From positions 1 to 43,259 of the forward strand of contig NZ_FZPK01000062.1 in NCBI RefSeq assembly GCF_900198625.1: DNA of 43,259 bases, in the 5' to 3' direction. The translations under genes and the position numbers were made by a program. Below the pieces are notes generated by a model. It ran no database searches. It saw only the letters and a program-made list of their open reading frames with translations, and had not been told where the DNA came from. This stretch comes from Helicobacter rappini. GTDB lineage: Bacteria > Campylobacterota > Campylobacteria > Campylobacterales > Helicobacteraceae. The first letter of the stretch is position 1; each line of letters begins with the position of its first letter. Shown here piece after piece: positions 1 through 7,122 of the stretch.

Positions 1-216
1 TGTATTTTTTGTGGAATCTGCTATATTTTGTGGGATTTTACCCTGTGGCAATTTTGGTGGTAATTGTGTTGTTTGTGTATTCTGTGTGCTTAGATTAGGA
101 TTAATGGTAGTATCTTGTGATTGTTTTAAAAGGTTTGTGGTCTTTAAGCTTTCAAGTGTATTGTTAATGAGTTTATTATCATTTTCTGCTTGTGTTGGTG
201 TGAGTATGTATCCCAT
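1..216 (-). CDS. Prophage protein, partial (C-terminus outside window)
   Basis: An open minus-strand frame starts at the ATG at 216 and runs off the left edge, giving 72 residues that begin MGYILTPTQAENDNK. An AAAAAAGG ribosome site lies just upstream. The visible part is hydrophilic and rich in Thr, Gln, Asn and Pro, as in a linker or low-complexity virion segment. It is the most downstream visible gene of the minus-strand phage module and has its own CCGACA-class promoter (244-280). I do not recognise the family. A plus-strand frame over the same bases is a shadow without a ribosome site. Confidence 0.6.
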   Translation of the reverse strand, partial: MGYILTPTQAENDNKLINNTLESLKTTNLLKQSQDTTINPNLSTQNTQTTQLPPKLPQGKIPQNIADSTKNT

Positions 217-243
217 GCAATGCCTTTTTTAAGTATTTGCATG

Positions 244-280
244 AGAATAGCAGATGTTAAGAATTAAATATATGTCGGTT
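244..280 (-). promoter_or_regulatory. CCGAYA-class phage promoter for the partial gene at 1-216
   Basis: On the minus strand AACCGACAT (272-280) lies exactly 23 nt upstream of the -10-like hexamer TATTCT (244-249). The same box and spacing occur before five other prophage genes, which is the main evidence. Confidence 0.6.
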
Positions 281-304
281 ATTATCCACATCAAGTAATA
301 CTAT

Positions 305-428
305 GTGTGGCAATATTGCGAGACAATTTTAAGGGTTATTAAGCTTTTTGTGAGGGAGTGTATATATAATACATGACCGAAACAAAAAGTGAAAATTCCC
401 TTAAAAGTGTCCGCCAAGATTGCCACAC
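305..428 (+). repeat. Conserved-core hairpin element, copy 1
   Basis: A 124-nt imperfect palindrome bounded by GTGTGGCAAT and ATTGCCACAC. The apical core at 354-378 is GGGAGT, arm GTAT, loop ATATA, arm ATAC, then ATGACC. Below it TTTTTGT pairs with ACAAAAA and TTTTAAGGG with CCCTTAAAA. The right end meets the stop codon of the 723-aa gene. Core and placement are shared with the copies at 3756, 9096 and 10632. Confidence 0.85.
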
Positions 429-2599
429 TAAGTTTTACTTATCGCATACACCTTTTGACACGCCCTAGTAAATAACTCTAGCAAGTCTTCTTTACTTAAC
501 TGATAGATACTCTCTTTTAGCTTCATCTTATAAGGTGCTACATCATAAGCTTCAAATAACTCATCTTTCATATCAGTAAAGTAGGCTTTTCTAAATATCT
601 GCCCTATTGCCCCTACTTGAATATTATTTCCTACATTGATAAAATTTTGTCTTTTTTCAGGTGTATTGGATATATTGCTATCTCCAGCATGATTTTTTTG
701 TGTTATCCATGTTTCTTTTACCTTTTGCATATCAAAACCTACTTTAGCTTCATCATATACAATAAACCAAAACAATTCATGTATATAATCAGTCTCTAGC
801 GGGTCTTCCCAAACACAATTAAATCTATCTACCTTTAACTCATCGCTTGTTTCATTCCTTGCAATATAGCTATTTGGATTCTTAGAGAAAACTACATTTA
901 AAGAGTCTAGCCCTTGTGGTGTTTGATTTATAGGGTCTTCAAGCCTTGTCCTTGTTATAACCCCTTGTGCTTCTTTAATCCATACTTCTAAATTATCTGT
1001 AAAATCAGCATTACTCATATTTTCCACTGCTTCGCTAAAAACATGCGTAAAAGTCATGCCTTGTTCTACACTCTCTTTTTCGATAATAAGACTCTCTAGT
1101 GTTTGCAAATGTGCTTCATCTTTGCTTTGTAAGAATGGATAAGCACTTATATGTGTAGAGAGTATTTGATAGCCAACAGGGGCATAACCTATTAGCGTTT
1201 GCTTTTGTGCGTAGTTTATTCTTTGTGTATCATATAAATCTTGCAATTCTTTCTTTCTCTTTTCAGTGATAGTTGTATGCAGCAAAGTCATATTATTATC
1301 ATTTTGTGCGATTTTAAATAATTCCTGCCATACAAAGCCTATAACATACATATAAGCTAATTGTTCTGTATTCATTGTTTGCAAGTTAGGTAAAAGACTT
1401 GTGAAATTTATACTCTTAGGTGTGTTTTGTGGTGGTGTGGTAGTTGGCGGTGTAGGATTGATTATTACTTGTTTTTCAATCACTTTTATTGCTACCGCCC
1501 TTCTTATACTCTCATTATCCCTTATGCCCTCAATAGTTAGCATAGTATCACCTTGAATCTTTGCAGTGATTTCTTTTGTAGCTTCATTGAAACTTGCAAT
1601 AGTATCATCTTGCATATTGCTTGTATAACTTGTAGCATTTGTGATAATCTCTATTGTTTGTGTAGCCCCTACTTCTAATTCTAGCTTATCAGGTTTTATC
1701 CCCAAAGTTAAAGGCAATGGCGGTGGCGGTGTTGGTGTTACTTGTGGTGGAGTAGGTGCAGGTAAAGGAATACCAGCAGTTACATCATTAGGCTGACTTG
1801 GTTTAGTGATAGCTTCATCATTGCCATTTCTTAATTCAAAATACACTATATCTACATGCCCTTTTACAAAGCCTTCCCCAACAGATATATTTACTACTTC
1901 ATTAGGATTAAGTTTAAATACGCCAAATTTAATCTCGCCACTTGTGCCTAACAAATCCCCATCATACGCCCCACTAGAGAGTTTTACATTTTGTGTTTCA
2001 TTCGCCCAATATGACCTTTTATATCTATCCCCTATTGCCCACCAGCCGTCCCACCCAGTGCAGAGCCATTGTCTATAAATCTGCTTATTTGTTATTGTAT
2101 TTGCTTCTATACTCAATCCAGCATTAGAGCTAAGATAGCTTCCAAAGGTAGAAGGACTAGCAACACTTACAGGGGGATTGTGTATGTAGTTATTTTGTGT
2201 TGAGCTTTTATTATGTGCTTCAAACTTATGATTTACACCATTGCCTACCCCATGACTTGCGTTTGTTCGTATCTGCCACCCACCAACAGGATTGGTAAAA
2301 GCTACAGGAAACGCACCGCCAAAGCCTTTTGTATCAGTCCCATACCCATGTCCCCCAACACATAGCACAAAGACTACACAGCCATTATCTCCAGCTTGAA
2401 ATATGCCATTTTCAGTATAGCTTTTACATACAGGGGCATAATAATCACTAGGATTTACACTCTCATTTTCAAACTTTAAAGTTTTAAAGACACTAGGCTT
2501 TTTTGGTATCCATTCTGTCTTTATCTCTGTGTTTGGTTTAAACTGACTTGTATATTCATCTCTTGGTTTAGCAATAGTTGAGACTTGAATTTTATTCAT
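428..2599 (-). CDS. Phage tail/adhesin-like protein with Gly-rich and Ig-like regions (723 aa)
   Basis: The start has an AAGGAT ribosome site and a CCGACA-class promoter. Residues about 1-270 contain Gly/aromatic-rich stretches (GGHGYGTDTKGFGG, and NISVGEG followed by a hydrophobic strand) like the Gly-rich terminal domain of the 3888-5867 fibre. A Pro-rich linker follows. Residues about 300-385 resemble a bacterial Ig-like (BIG2) domain, with phrases such as KLELEVGATQTI and EITAKIQGDT. After another Pro/Thr linker, residues about 405-723 are a mainly helical domain I do not recognise. The position in the tail gene block suggests a virion surface or receptor-binding protein. That role is inference, but that it is a real phage gene is well supported. 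Confidence 0.75.
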   Translation of the reverse strand: MNKIQVSTIAKPRDEYTSQFKPNTEIKTEWIPKKPSVFKTLKFENESVNPSDYYAPVCKSYTENGIFQAGDNGCVVFVLCVGGHGYGTDTKGFGGAFPVAFTNPVGGWQIRTNASHGVGNGVNHKFEAHNKSSTQNNYIHNPPVSVASPSTFGSYLSSNAGLSIEANTITNKQIYRQWLCTGWDGWWAIGDRYKRSYWANETQNVKLSSGAYDGDLLGTSGEIKFGVFKLNPNEVVNISVGEGFVKGHVDIVYFELRNGNDEAITKPSQPNDVTAGIPLPAPTPPQVTPTPPPPLPLTLGIKPDKLELEVGATQTIEIITNATSYTSNMQDDTIASFNEATKEITAKIQGDTMLTIEGIRDNESIRRAVAIKVIEKQVIINPTPPTTTPPQNTPKSINFTSLLPNLQTMNTEQLAYMYVIGFVWQELFKIAQNDNNMTLLHTTITEKRKKELQDLYDTQRINYAQKQTLIGYAPVGYQILSTHISAYPFLQSKDEAHLQTLESLIIEKESVEQGMTFTHVFSEAVENMSNADFTDNLEVWIKEAQGVITRTRLEDPINQTPQGLDSLNVVFSKNPNSYIARNETSDELKVDRFNCVWEDPLETDYIHELFWFIVYDEAKVGFDMQKVKETWITQKNHAGDSNISNTPEKRQNFINVGNNIQVGAIGQIFRKAYFTDMKDELFEAYDVAPYKMKLKESIYQLSKEDLLELFTRACQKVYAISKT

Positions 2600-2626
2600 A
2601 TTTTATCCTTGTGTATTTTTAAACAA

Positions 2627-2664
2627 ATACTATACAAAAATAGCTAAAGAATAAATGTCGGTTA
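2627..2664 (-). promoter_or_regulatory. CCGAYA-class phage promoter for the 723-aa gene
   Basis: Minus strand TTAACCGACATTT, with CCGACA at 2656-2661, then 23 nt to the hexamer TAGTAT (2627-2632), about 28 nt upstream of the ATG. Same geometry as the other five copies. Confidence 0.65.
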
Positions 2665-2748
2665 AGAGGGTAAGAAAGTGGTATCAAACAATGCCTCCTC
2701 TCTGTTACCTCTAGCATGTAACAAAAAGTAAATTAACTAGTCTATATA

Positions 2749-2817
2749 TTAATAAATCGGTTTAGCTAATGCTAAAATAATTATAATTAATAGTATAATA
2801 AGCCTAATCAATCCCAT
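2749..2817 (-). CDS. 22-residue hydrophobic membrane peptide
   Basis: The ATG at 2817 is preceded at 9 nt by a near-perfect AGGAGG ribosome site, the strongest in the window. The frame gives 22 residues: MGLIRL, a run of Ile/Leu/Ala, then KPIY, which is a single membrane helix. It sits between the head-tail adaptor gene and the 723-aa gene, in a stretch with several small inverted repeats around GTTAC/GTAAC. Possible roles are a phage lysis accessory, a structural membrane peptide or a type I toxin-like peptide. The sequence does not decide between these, but the ribosome site makes chance unlikely. Confidence 0.5.
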   Translation of the reverse strand: MGLIRLIILLIIIILALAKPIY

Positions 2818-2866
2818 TGATTGTTACCTCCTTTCTAACTTACCGCTAGAAAGTAAGTAAAACTAT

Positions 2867-2891
2867 CCCTTTAAGTTGGTCGCTTAAAGGG
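2867..2891 (-). terminator. Hairpin terminator after the head-tail adaptor gene
   Basis: CCCTTTAAG (2867-2875) pairs perfectly with CTTAAAGGG (2883-2891) across a 7-nt loop. On the minus transcript it lies about 70 nt past the stop of the 2961-3539 gene and is followed by ATAGTTTTAC, a weak U-rich tail. Confidence 0.5.
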
Positions 2892-2960
2892 ACACTCTAA
2901 TTATACATCATTTTTTCACTATAAATTCCAATGGCTGTTTTTAATTTCTTAAATATATAA

Positions 2961-3539
2961 TCAAATGAGAATATATTGACTAGTAAGCATTCTACTCTCA
3001 TGCGTTCGATAAATATCTCTCTGCAATTCCCTAATCTCACTCTCATACAATCCCCTATAAAATCCCACTTCTTGCAAAGCATTTTGACTAGGCTTTTTTT
3101 GCAATAATAAATACATTGCATAAAACAATAAAGCATTATTAGCAATAAGTGGCAGATTAAAGCTATCATGCTTATCTACAATCTTGTAATAACAATAATA
3201 AGTCATTACATAATCCCCAGCATGATTAAACACAATCTTATCATTACTAATACTCACATACTCACCACTTGTTATATGCTTTGCTTGATATGCCCTAAGT
3301 ATTGGTATCTCTTTTTTGTTTCTTATTACATTCTTTACATCTAAAAAGTTTGTAGGCAAGTCTTGTATAAAGTCTTTTTCTACCTTATATTCTTTTTGTT
3401 GTAAAAATAGTCGTAACACCCTTGCTAGATTCACATAGCTAAGGTTAAGGCAGTCTAGTATTTCTGTATCATTCCACTTTTGCATAGATTCATCATGCAG
3501 CCTTGAGCGGATTTCGAGTAATAGGGTAAAGACTTCCAT
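2961..3539 (-). CDS. Phage head-tail adaptor-like protein (192 aa)
   Basis: The protein opens with a helix, LLLEIRSRLHD, then KWNDTEILDCLNLSYVNLAR. This resembles the start of podophage head-tail adaptor/connector proteins (typically 'L...R.RL.D....W.D.ELL..LN.A') that dock below the portal ring. The rest mixes strands and helices, and its length fits that family. An AGAAAGG site lies upstream of the start and a TATAAT promoter at 3578-3583. A frame offset over 2897-3169 is a shadow. The adaptor assignment comes from this pattern and from the portal and fibre genes nearby; no catalytic motif is expected. Confidence 0.55.
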   Translation of the reverse strand: MEVFTLLLEIRSRLHDESMQKWNDTEILDCLNLSYVNLARVLRLFLQQKEYKVEKDFIQDLPTNFLDVKNVIRNKKEIPILRAYQAKHITSGEYVSISNDKIVFNHAGDYVMTYYCYYKIVDKHDSFNLPLIANNALLFYAMYLLLQKKPSQNALQEVGFYRGLYESEIRELQRDIYRTHESRMLTSQYILI

Positions 3540-3577
3540 TTTCTTATTAAACCTTTCTTGTTAGAGATTTCACTTTG

Positions 3578-3583
3578 ATTATA
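3578..3583 (-). promoter_or_regulatory. TGTATAAT promoter for the adaptor gene
   Basis: Minus strand AAATGTATAATCAAAG holds a TATAAT hexamer about 39 nt before the ATG and no CCGACA box. The same string TGTATAATCAA precedes the portal, 791-aa and 494-aa genes. This fits a Helicobacter sigma-80 promoter, where the -10 dominates. Confidence 0.6.
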
Positions 3584-3594
3584 CATTTAAGAGA

Positions 3595-3655
3595 TTAAGC
3601 CTTTTTATAGTAGTCATTACCGCTTAAGGTAACTCCCACTATAAAAAAGGCTTAA
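3595..3655 (-). repeat. Conserved-core hairpin element, copy 5 (promoter-linked form)
   Basis: TTAAGCCTTTTTATAGT pairs with ACTATAAAAAAGGCTTAA. The core at 3613-3637, read on the minus strand, is GGGAGT, arm TACC, loop TTAAGC, arm GGTA, ATGAC. The element lies immediately upstream of the TATAAT promoter at 3578. Downstream sequence (AAGCCATAATGCAACC, then CTAGTTT) repeats beside the copy at 8840. Confidence 0.85.
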
Positions 3656-3755
3656 AACTATTAAAGCCATAATGCAACCTTAAAAATCTAGTTTTGCTTA
3701 CTTGCAAGGCTTTCACCCACACTTGCAAAAATGACAAGCACAAAGCCAACTCTCT

Positions 3756-3877
3756 GTGCGGCAGTATTTTGAGTCGATTTTGTTTGTTTTCGAGTAAAAG
3801 TCAAGGGAGTGTATATATAATACATGACCGCAGACTTTTACGCAGAATCAAACAAAAGCGACCAAAAGACAACGCAC
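3756..3877 (+). repeat. Conserved-core hairpin element, copy 2
   Basis: 122-nt imperfect palindrome with ends GTGCGGCAG and CAACGCAC. The core at 3805-3829 matches copy 1 base for base. Basal pairs are GAGTAAAAGTC with GACTTTTACGC, and GTCGATTTTGTTTG with CAAACAAAAGCGAC. It ends 11 nt from the stop of the tail-fibre gene. Its lower stem differs in sequence from copy 1, yet both sides change together. Confidence 0.85.
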
Positions 3878-3887
3878 CCATAAAAAG

Positions 3888-5867
3888 CTAGTTATTCACA
3901 GAATAACTAATACTCACAAACCCACTACTTCTTCCACCCCCAATCGTTACATTCACACTAGTCCCCCCATCTAAACATGCAGCAAAAAATGCACACTCCC
4001 CATTACTTCCCCTACCAGCAGTAGAGCCAAGTCCCCCTTGAACGCTTTTTAAATCCCCAAAGCTAGTAATACCCCCATTATCAGCAGAGTTATCATACCC
4101 ACTTCCCCCTTGTAAGAATATGAGATAATTCCTTTTTGCCCCTTGTGGTGCAGTCCAAGTTTGACTAGCAGTTAAGTGTTCTGTCCTAAAATCTTTACCA
4201 AAAGCTATTAACTCACCTTTAATGCCTAATATTTCAGCATTAAGCCTTGCCATTTCAGCCATAAATGTTTTACCAGCCCCAGCAAATGCTTCATTAATGC
4301 TATTTATAGAATCTGTTTTAGTATCTTGTAATTCTACAATATAATCAGCCTTATGCTGTGTTAATTCTTCTATACCTTCATCTGTTACATGTTTAATCAA
4401 ATCAACTGCTATCTGTTTAGCACTATTTAAACTCGCAAGACTTGATAAAGTCGTAATGTTAATTTCATCTAAGGCTTCAAGCTTCTTATCATCTATTAAT
4501 TCTATAATCTCTTTTGAGAGAGATTCCATTTCAGCAGTATAACTTTTAAAGTCGCCAGATAGTAATGCCCTATAATCTAGCAATATTTCTTTTAATTCAG
4601 CCTTATATCTATCCCCTAATAGCGTAATAGCTTCTAGCATTTCTTGCTTTTTAGCTTCCCCCATAGCATTAATGATAGCTTCTAATTGATTGACTTTAGC
4701 CACCAATCTATCATAGCCCATATTTACAAGGCTTGTATGCCAAAACTCTACTTGGTCTCTATAATTTCTTGCTTCTTCTTTGATAGCGTCAATATCTATC
4801 TGTATTGCTTTCATATCATCACGCAAAGTGATACAATCATTCTTTAAGTTAGCACATAAAGTAGCATAATCATCACATAAAGCATATAATGCAAAGGTTT
4901 CATTATAATAATATTCTGTCTCTTGCTTTAAAAGCTCATATTTTTCTCTCTCTTGTGTGAGTGTCTGCATAATCGCTTTTATATCTTTTACTTCAGTCTC
5001 TAAAGCAGTAATAATAGTTTCAAATTGCTTTAGGGCTTCATCTCTTTTATCTAAAATCTCTTGCAAGGCTTGTTTTAACTCTTCTTTAAACTTATTCACA
5101 TCACCTTGAAAGTCATTATTCACATAATCAAGTGTAGCTAAAAGCCTTAAAAGCTCCCTTGAAGTATTGAGTGTCTCTCTTACTTGTGCGAATATATCAC
5201 TATTTGCATCTACTAGTGGGTTTAAGTTAAAAGGGGGGAAGTTATGCGGATTTTTTAGAATCTCTTTTATAATCTCTTGTGCTTTTATAGGGTCTTTTAA
5301 TATATCATTTAAGATAAAATCAGGGCTTAAGCCATTCTCTAAACCTTCAATCTGCTTTTTAATAGCTTCTAATTCTTGCTTAGTTACAATATCTTCATTG
5401 CTATTTGCTTCTAAATCCGCTTTAATCTTATCTTGTTCTAAAGCTTCAGCGGCAGCTTCTTGTCTTAATGTGTCAATCTGCTTTTTTAAATCCACTAAAG
5501 TAGCTGCAAGTGTTGGGTCATTAGGATTTACAGGCTGATTTAATAATAAATCATTAATCTGCTTTTCTAACTCTGCAATCTTGTCATTTTTCTCTTTTAA
5601 TTGTTCTGCAAACTCTTTGTTTAATTGCTCTAGGGCTTCTTTTTGCTGTTCGATAATCTCTTTTAGGGCTTCATCGCCTAAGCTTTGATTTAACTTCTTA
5701 AGAATATCTGCTAGATTTTTCTCTGTTACATAAGTATCGCCTGTTGTTTTATCTGCCACTTGATTTTGTGCTTGTGGTGTAGTTTGTGGCACTTGTGGCG
5801 TTACTTGTTGTGCTTGAGTTTGTATCTGTGTTTGGTCTTGTGGTGTTTGTGTATTTTGTGTAGGCAT
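3888..5867 (-). CDS. Phage tail fibre: coiled-coil shaft with Gly-rich tip (659 aa)
   Basis: The start is placed at the ATG at 5867 (MPTQNTQ), which has GGGAGAAA at a suitable distance; an ATG five codons earlier has no ribosome site. A Pro/Gln/Thr N-terminus is followed by a very long coiled coil (about residues 50-545), rich in EL.KQI-type heptads. The C-terminal 100 residues contain ASQTWTAPQGAKRNYLIFLQ, ITSFG, GGLGSTAGRG and VTIGGGRSSGFVSISY, the pattern of Gly-rich receptor-binding tips of phage fibres. Its promoter is at 5896-5933 and it is divergent from the Panacea operon. A fibre role is well supported by this architecture; the receptor is unknown. Confidence 0.8.
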   Translation of the reverse strand: MPTQNTQTPQDQTQIQTQAQQVTPQVPQTTPQAQNQVADKTTGDTYVTEKNLADILKKLNQSLGDEALKEIIEQQKEALEQLNKEFAEQLKEKNDKIAELEKQINDLLLNQPVNPNDPTLAATLVDLKKQIDTLRQEAAAEALEQDKIKADLEANSNEDIVTKQELEAIKKQIEGLENGLSPDFILNDILKDPIKAQEIIKEILKNPHNFPPFNLNPLVDANSDIFAQVRETLNTSRELLRLLATLDYVNNDFQGDVNKFKEELKQALQEILDKRDEALKQFETIITALETEVKDIKAIMQTLTQEREKYELLKQETEYYYNETFALYALCDDYATLCANLKNDCITLRDDMKAIQIDIDAIKEEARNYRDQVEFWHTSLVNMGYDRLVAKVNQLEAIINAMGEAKKQEMLEAITLLGDRYKAELKEILLDYRALLSGDFKSYTAEMESLSKEIIELIDDKKLEALDEINITTLSSLASLNSAKQIAVDLIKHVTDEGIEELTQHKADYIVELQDTKTDSINSINEAFAGAGKTFMAEMARLNAEILGIKGELIAFGKDFRTEHLTASQTWTAPQGAKRNYLIFLQGGSGYDNSADNGGITSFGDLKSVQGGLGSTAGRGSNGECAFFAACLDGGTSVNVTIGGGRSSGFVSISYSVNN

Positions 5868-5895
5868 TATAGTTTCTCCCATAATAAAATGCCAT

Positions 5896-5933
5896 ATTGT
5901 AGAGAAAAACGCATTAAAAACAAATATCGGTTA
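5896..5933 (-). promoter_or_regulatory. CCGAYA-class phage promoter for the tail-fibre gene
   Basis: Minus strand TTAACCGATATTT, with CCGATA at 5925-5930, then 23 nt to TACAAT (5896-5901). The box is also part of the inverted repeat 5917-5954, so fibre expression and the divergent Panacea promoter may share control. Confidence 0.6.
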
Positions 5934-5954
5934 AAACTTGACGATATTTGTTTT
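5917..5954. promoter_or_regulatory. 13-bp perfect inverted repeat, candidate shared operator
   Basis: AAAACAAATATCG (5917-5929) and CGATATTTGTTTT (5942-5954) are exact inverted copies separated by 12 nt, in the gap between two divergent genes. A TATAAT at 5954-5959 reads toward the Panacea gene and touches the right arm. The left arm contains the CCGATA box of the fibre promoter. This layout suits autoregulation of a toxin-antitoxin operon or two-sided binding by a phage activator; which of them is unknown. Confidence 0.55.
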
Positions 5955-6001
5955 ATAATATTAAAGAAGCTTTACTGCTTGTAGGACATAAAGGATGAGT
6001 T

Positions 6002-6529
6002 ATGGCAAATGTTGTAAATGTTGCAAACTATTTTTTGTTACTAAATAAAAGACGATATGAGAAAATATCTAGTGAGGACGATAAAGACAGCAGGTTTCAA
6101 ACAGAGGCAGACATGATTACACATTTAAAATTACAAAAGCTAGTCTATTATGCACAAGGATTATATTTAGCATATTTTAATAAACCGCTTTTTACACAAA
6201 GTGTTGAAGCATGGCGGCATGGTCCCGTTGTTAATGATTTATATCATATATTCAAGCCATATCACAAAAATGATTTAATGCCACTCGCAGACAAAATAAA
6301 TGAGAATGATTTACAATTGGATGATAATGAGAAATTCATTATTAAAATGACATTTAAGCGTTATGGAGGATTAAGTGCAAATACACTAAGAGATAAAACA
6401 CACGAAGAACCGACTTGGTTAAATACTTATGAGCTAAACAAAAATAATGTTATAGATAACGAGCTAATGAAAAGCTTTTTTGTAGAACAAATTAAACAAG
6501 ATTTAGATAGACTATATACAGAGAGATAG
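6002..6529 (+). CDS. Panacea-domain (SocA/GepA, DUF4065) antitoxin-like protein
   Basis: The 175-aa protein carries the signature of the Panacea/DUF4065 fold: LKLQKLVYYAQGLYLAYFNKPLF, then a short gap, EAWRHGPVVNDLYHIF (residues about 38-76), then GGLSANTLRDKTHEEPTW (about 121-138). Panacea proteins serve as antitoxins to many unrelated toxins and are common prophage cargo (GepA); SocA of Caulobacter is a proteolytic adaptor. The start has AAAGGATGAG ahead of it. The gene is on the strand opposite the phage late genes and has its own promoter beside an inverted repeat. The next gene follows after 3 nt, a normal toxin-antitoxin layout. The family call is firm; the antitoxin role is inferred. 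Confidence 0.85.
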   Translation: MANVVNVANYFLLLNKRRYEKISSEDDKDSRFQTEADMITHLKLQKLVYYAQGLYLAYFNKPLFTQSVEAWRHGPVVNDLYHIFKPYHKNDLMPLADKINENDLQLDDNEKFIIKMTFKRYGGLSANTLRDKTHEEPTWLNTYELNKNNVIDNELMKSFFVEQIKQDLDRLYTER

Positions 6530-6532
6530 TAT

Positions 6533-6814
6533 ATGTCAATTGATATAGTAATCTTTATTTTGAGAGATTTAGTTATTCACTACAATATGAATGAAACACA
6601 GGAAAGAATGCTGTATGCGAAACGATATTTATTAGATAAGGCTTTCACAAATATATGCAATCTTAGCGACAAACTTACAAAAGATATGTTGCTTGGGGCT
6701 ATATCAAAGATTGACGATGAGTTTTATAATATTTTGGACGATGATAGAGTAAATATTGAACCATTTTTATGCAAATTGGTTGTGAAACATTGCGATACTG
6801 CTAGAAACTTTTAA
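6533..6814 (+). CDS. Unknown 93-aa partner of the Panacea gene, candidate toxin
   Basis: The ATG lies 3 nt after the Panacea stop codon, with AGAGAGAT upstream, so the two are almost certainly co-transcribed and coupled. The 93-aa product has a hydrophobic N-terminal helix (IDIVIFILRDLVIHY), a charged middle, and ends KHCDTARNF. I see no nuclease, kinase or ADP-ribosyltransferase motif and no known family. Because Panacea proteins usually neutralise the product of an adjacent gene, this is a candidate new toxin. It could instead be an accessory factor. It ends 3 nt before a convergent phage gene. Confidence 0.6.
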   Translation: MSIDIVIFILRDLVIHYNMNETQERMLYAKRYLLDKAFTNICNLSDKLTKDMLLGAISKIDDEFYNILDDDRVNIEPFLCKLVVKHCDTARNF

Positions 6815-6816
6815 GA

Positions 6817-7011
6817 TTACTCAAAAAAGTCTTTCGCAGAAATTCCTAACTTTTGCAAAAACTCTTCTTTTTCTGTTTGCGTATATGTAACTTCTGTATC
6901 TCTAGCATTCAATGTAACATCTCCTGTAGATTCAAGGTTACCGCAATCAATCTCGTCGCAAAATACACTATCATCTATATCGCATGTTGGCAGTAAAAAT
7001 TTTTCACTCAT
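6817..7011 (-). CDS. Small acidic phage protein (64 aa)
   Basis: The ATG at 7011 (MSEKFLLPTCDIDD) has AGGA about 9 nt upstream and is preferred over a TTG seven codons earlier. The protein is acidic and Cys-containing (C10, C18, C23) and ends in a helix, EEFLQKLGISAKDFFE. It lies directly downstream of the portal gene, roughly where scaffold or small head proteins often sit, but no family is recognised. Confidence 0.5.
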   Translation of the reverse strand: MSEKFLLPTCDIDDSVFCDEIDCGNLESTGDVTLNARDTEVTYTQTEKEEFLQKLGISAKDFFE

Positions 7012-7122
7012 ACTATCAATTCCTAAAAACAAAATTCTTTAATGCTATCAATATCGACCTTAAATGTCAATATTTTGTCCTTCAAAGTCAAGTTAATGCC
7101 AAAAAATACACATTTCCCCTAC

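Noticed and set aside
11-232. 73-codon plus-strand ORF at the left edge
   Set aside because: Antisense to the partial minus-strand phage gene, which has the ribosome site and promoter.
2897-3169. 90-codon minus-strand ORF
   Set aside because: Out of frame within the adaptor gene and without start signals.
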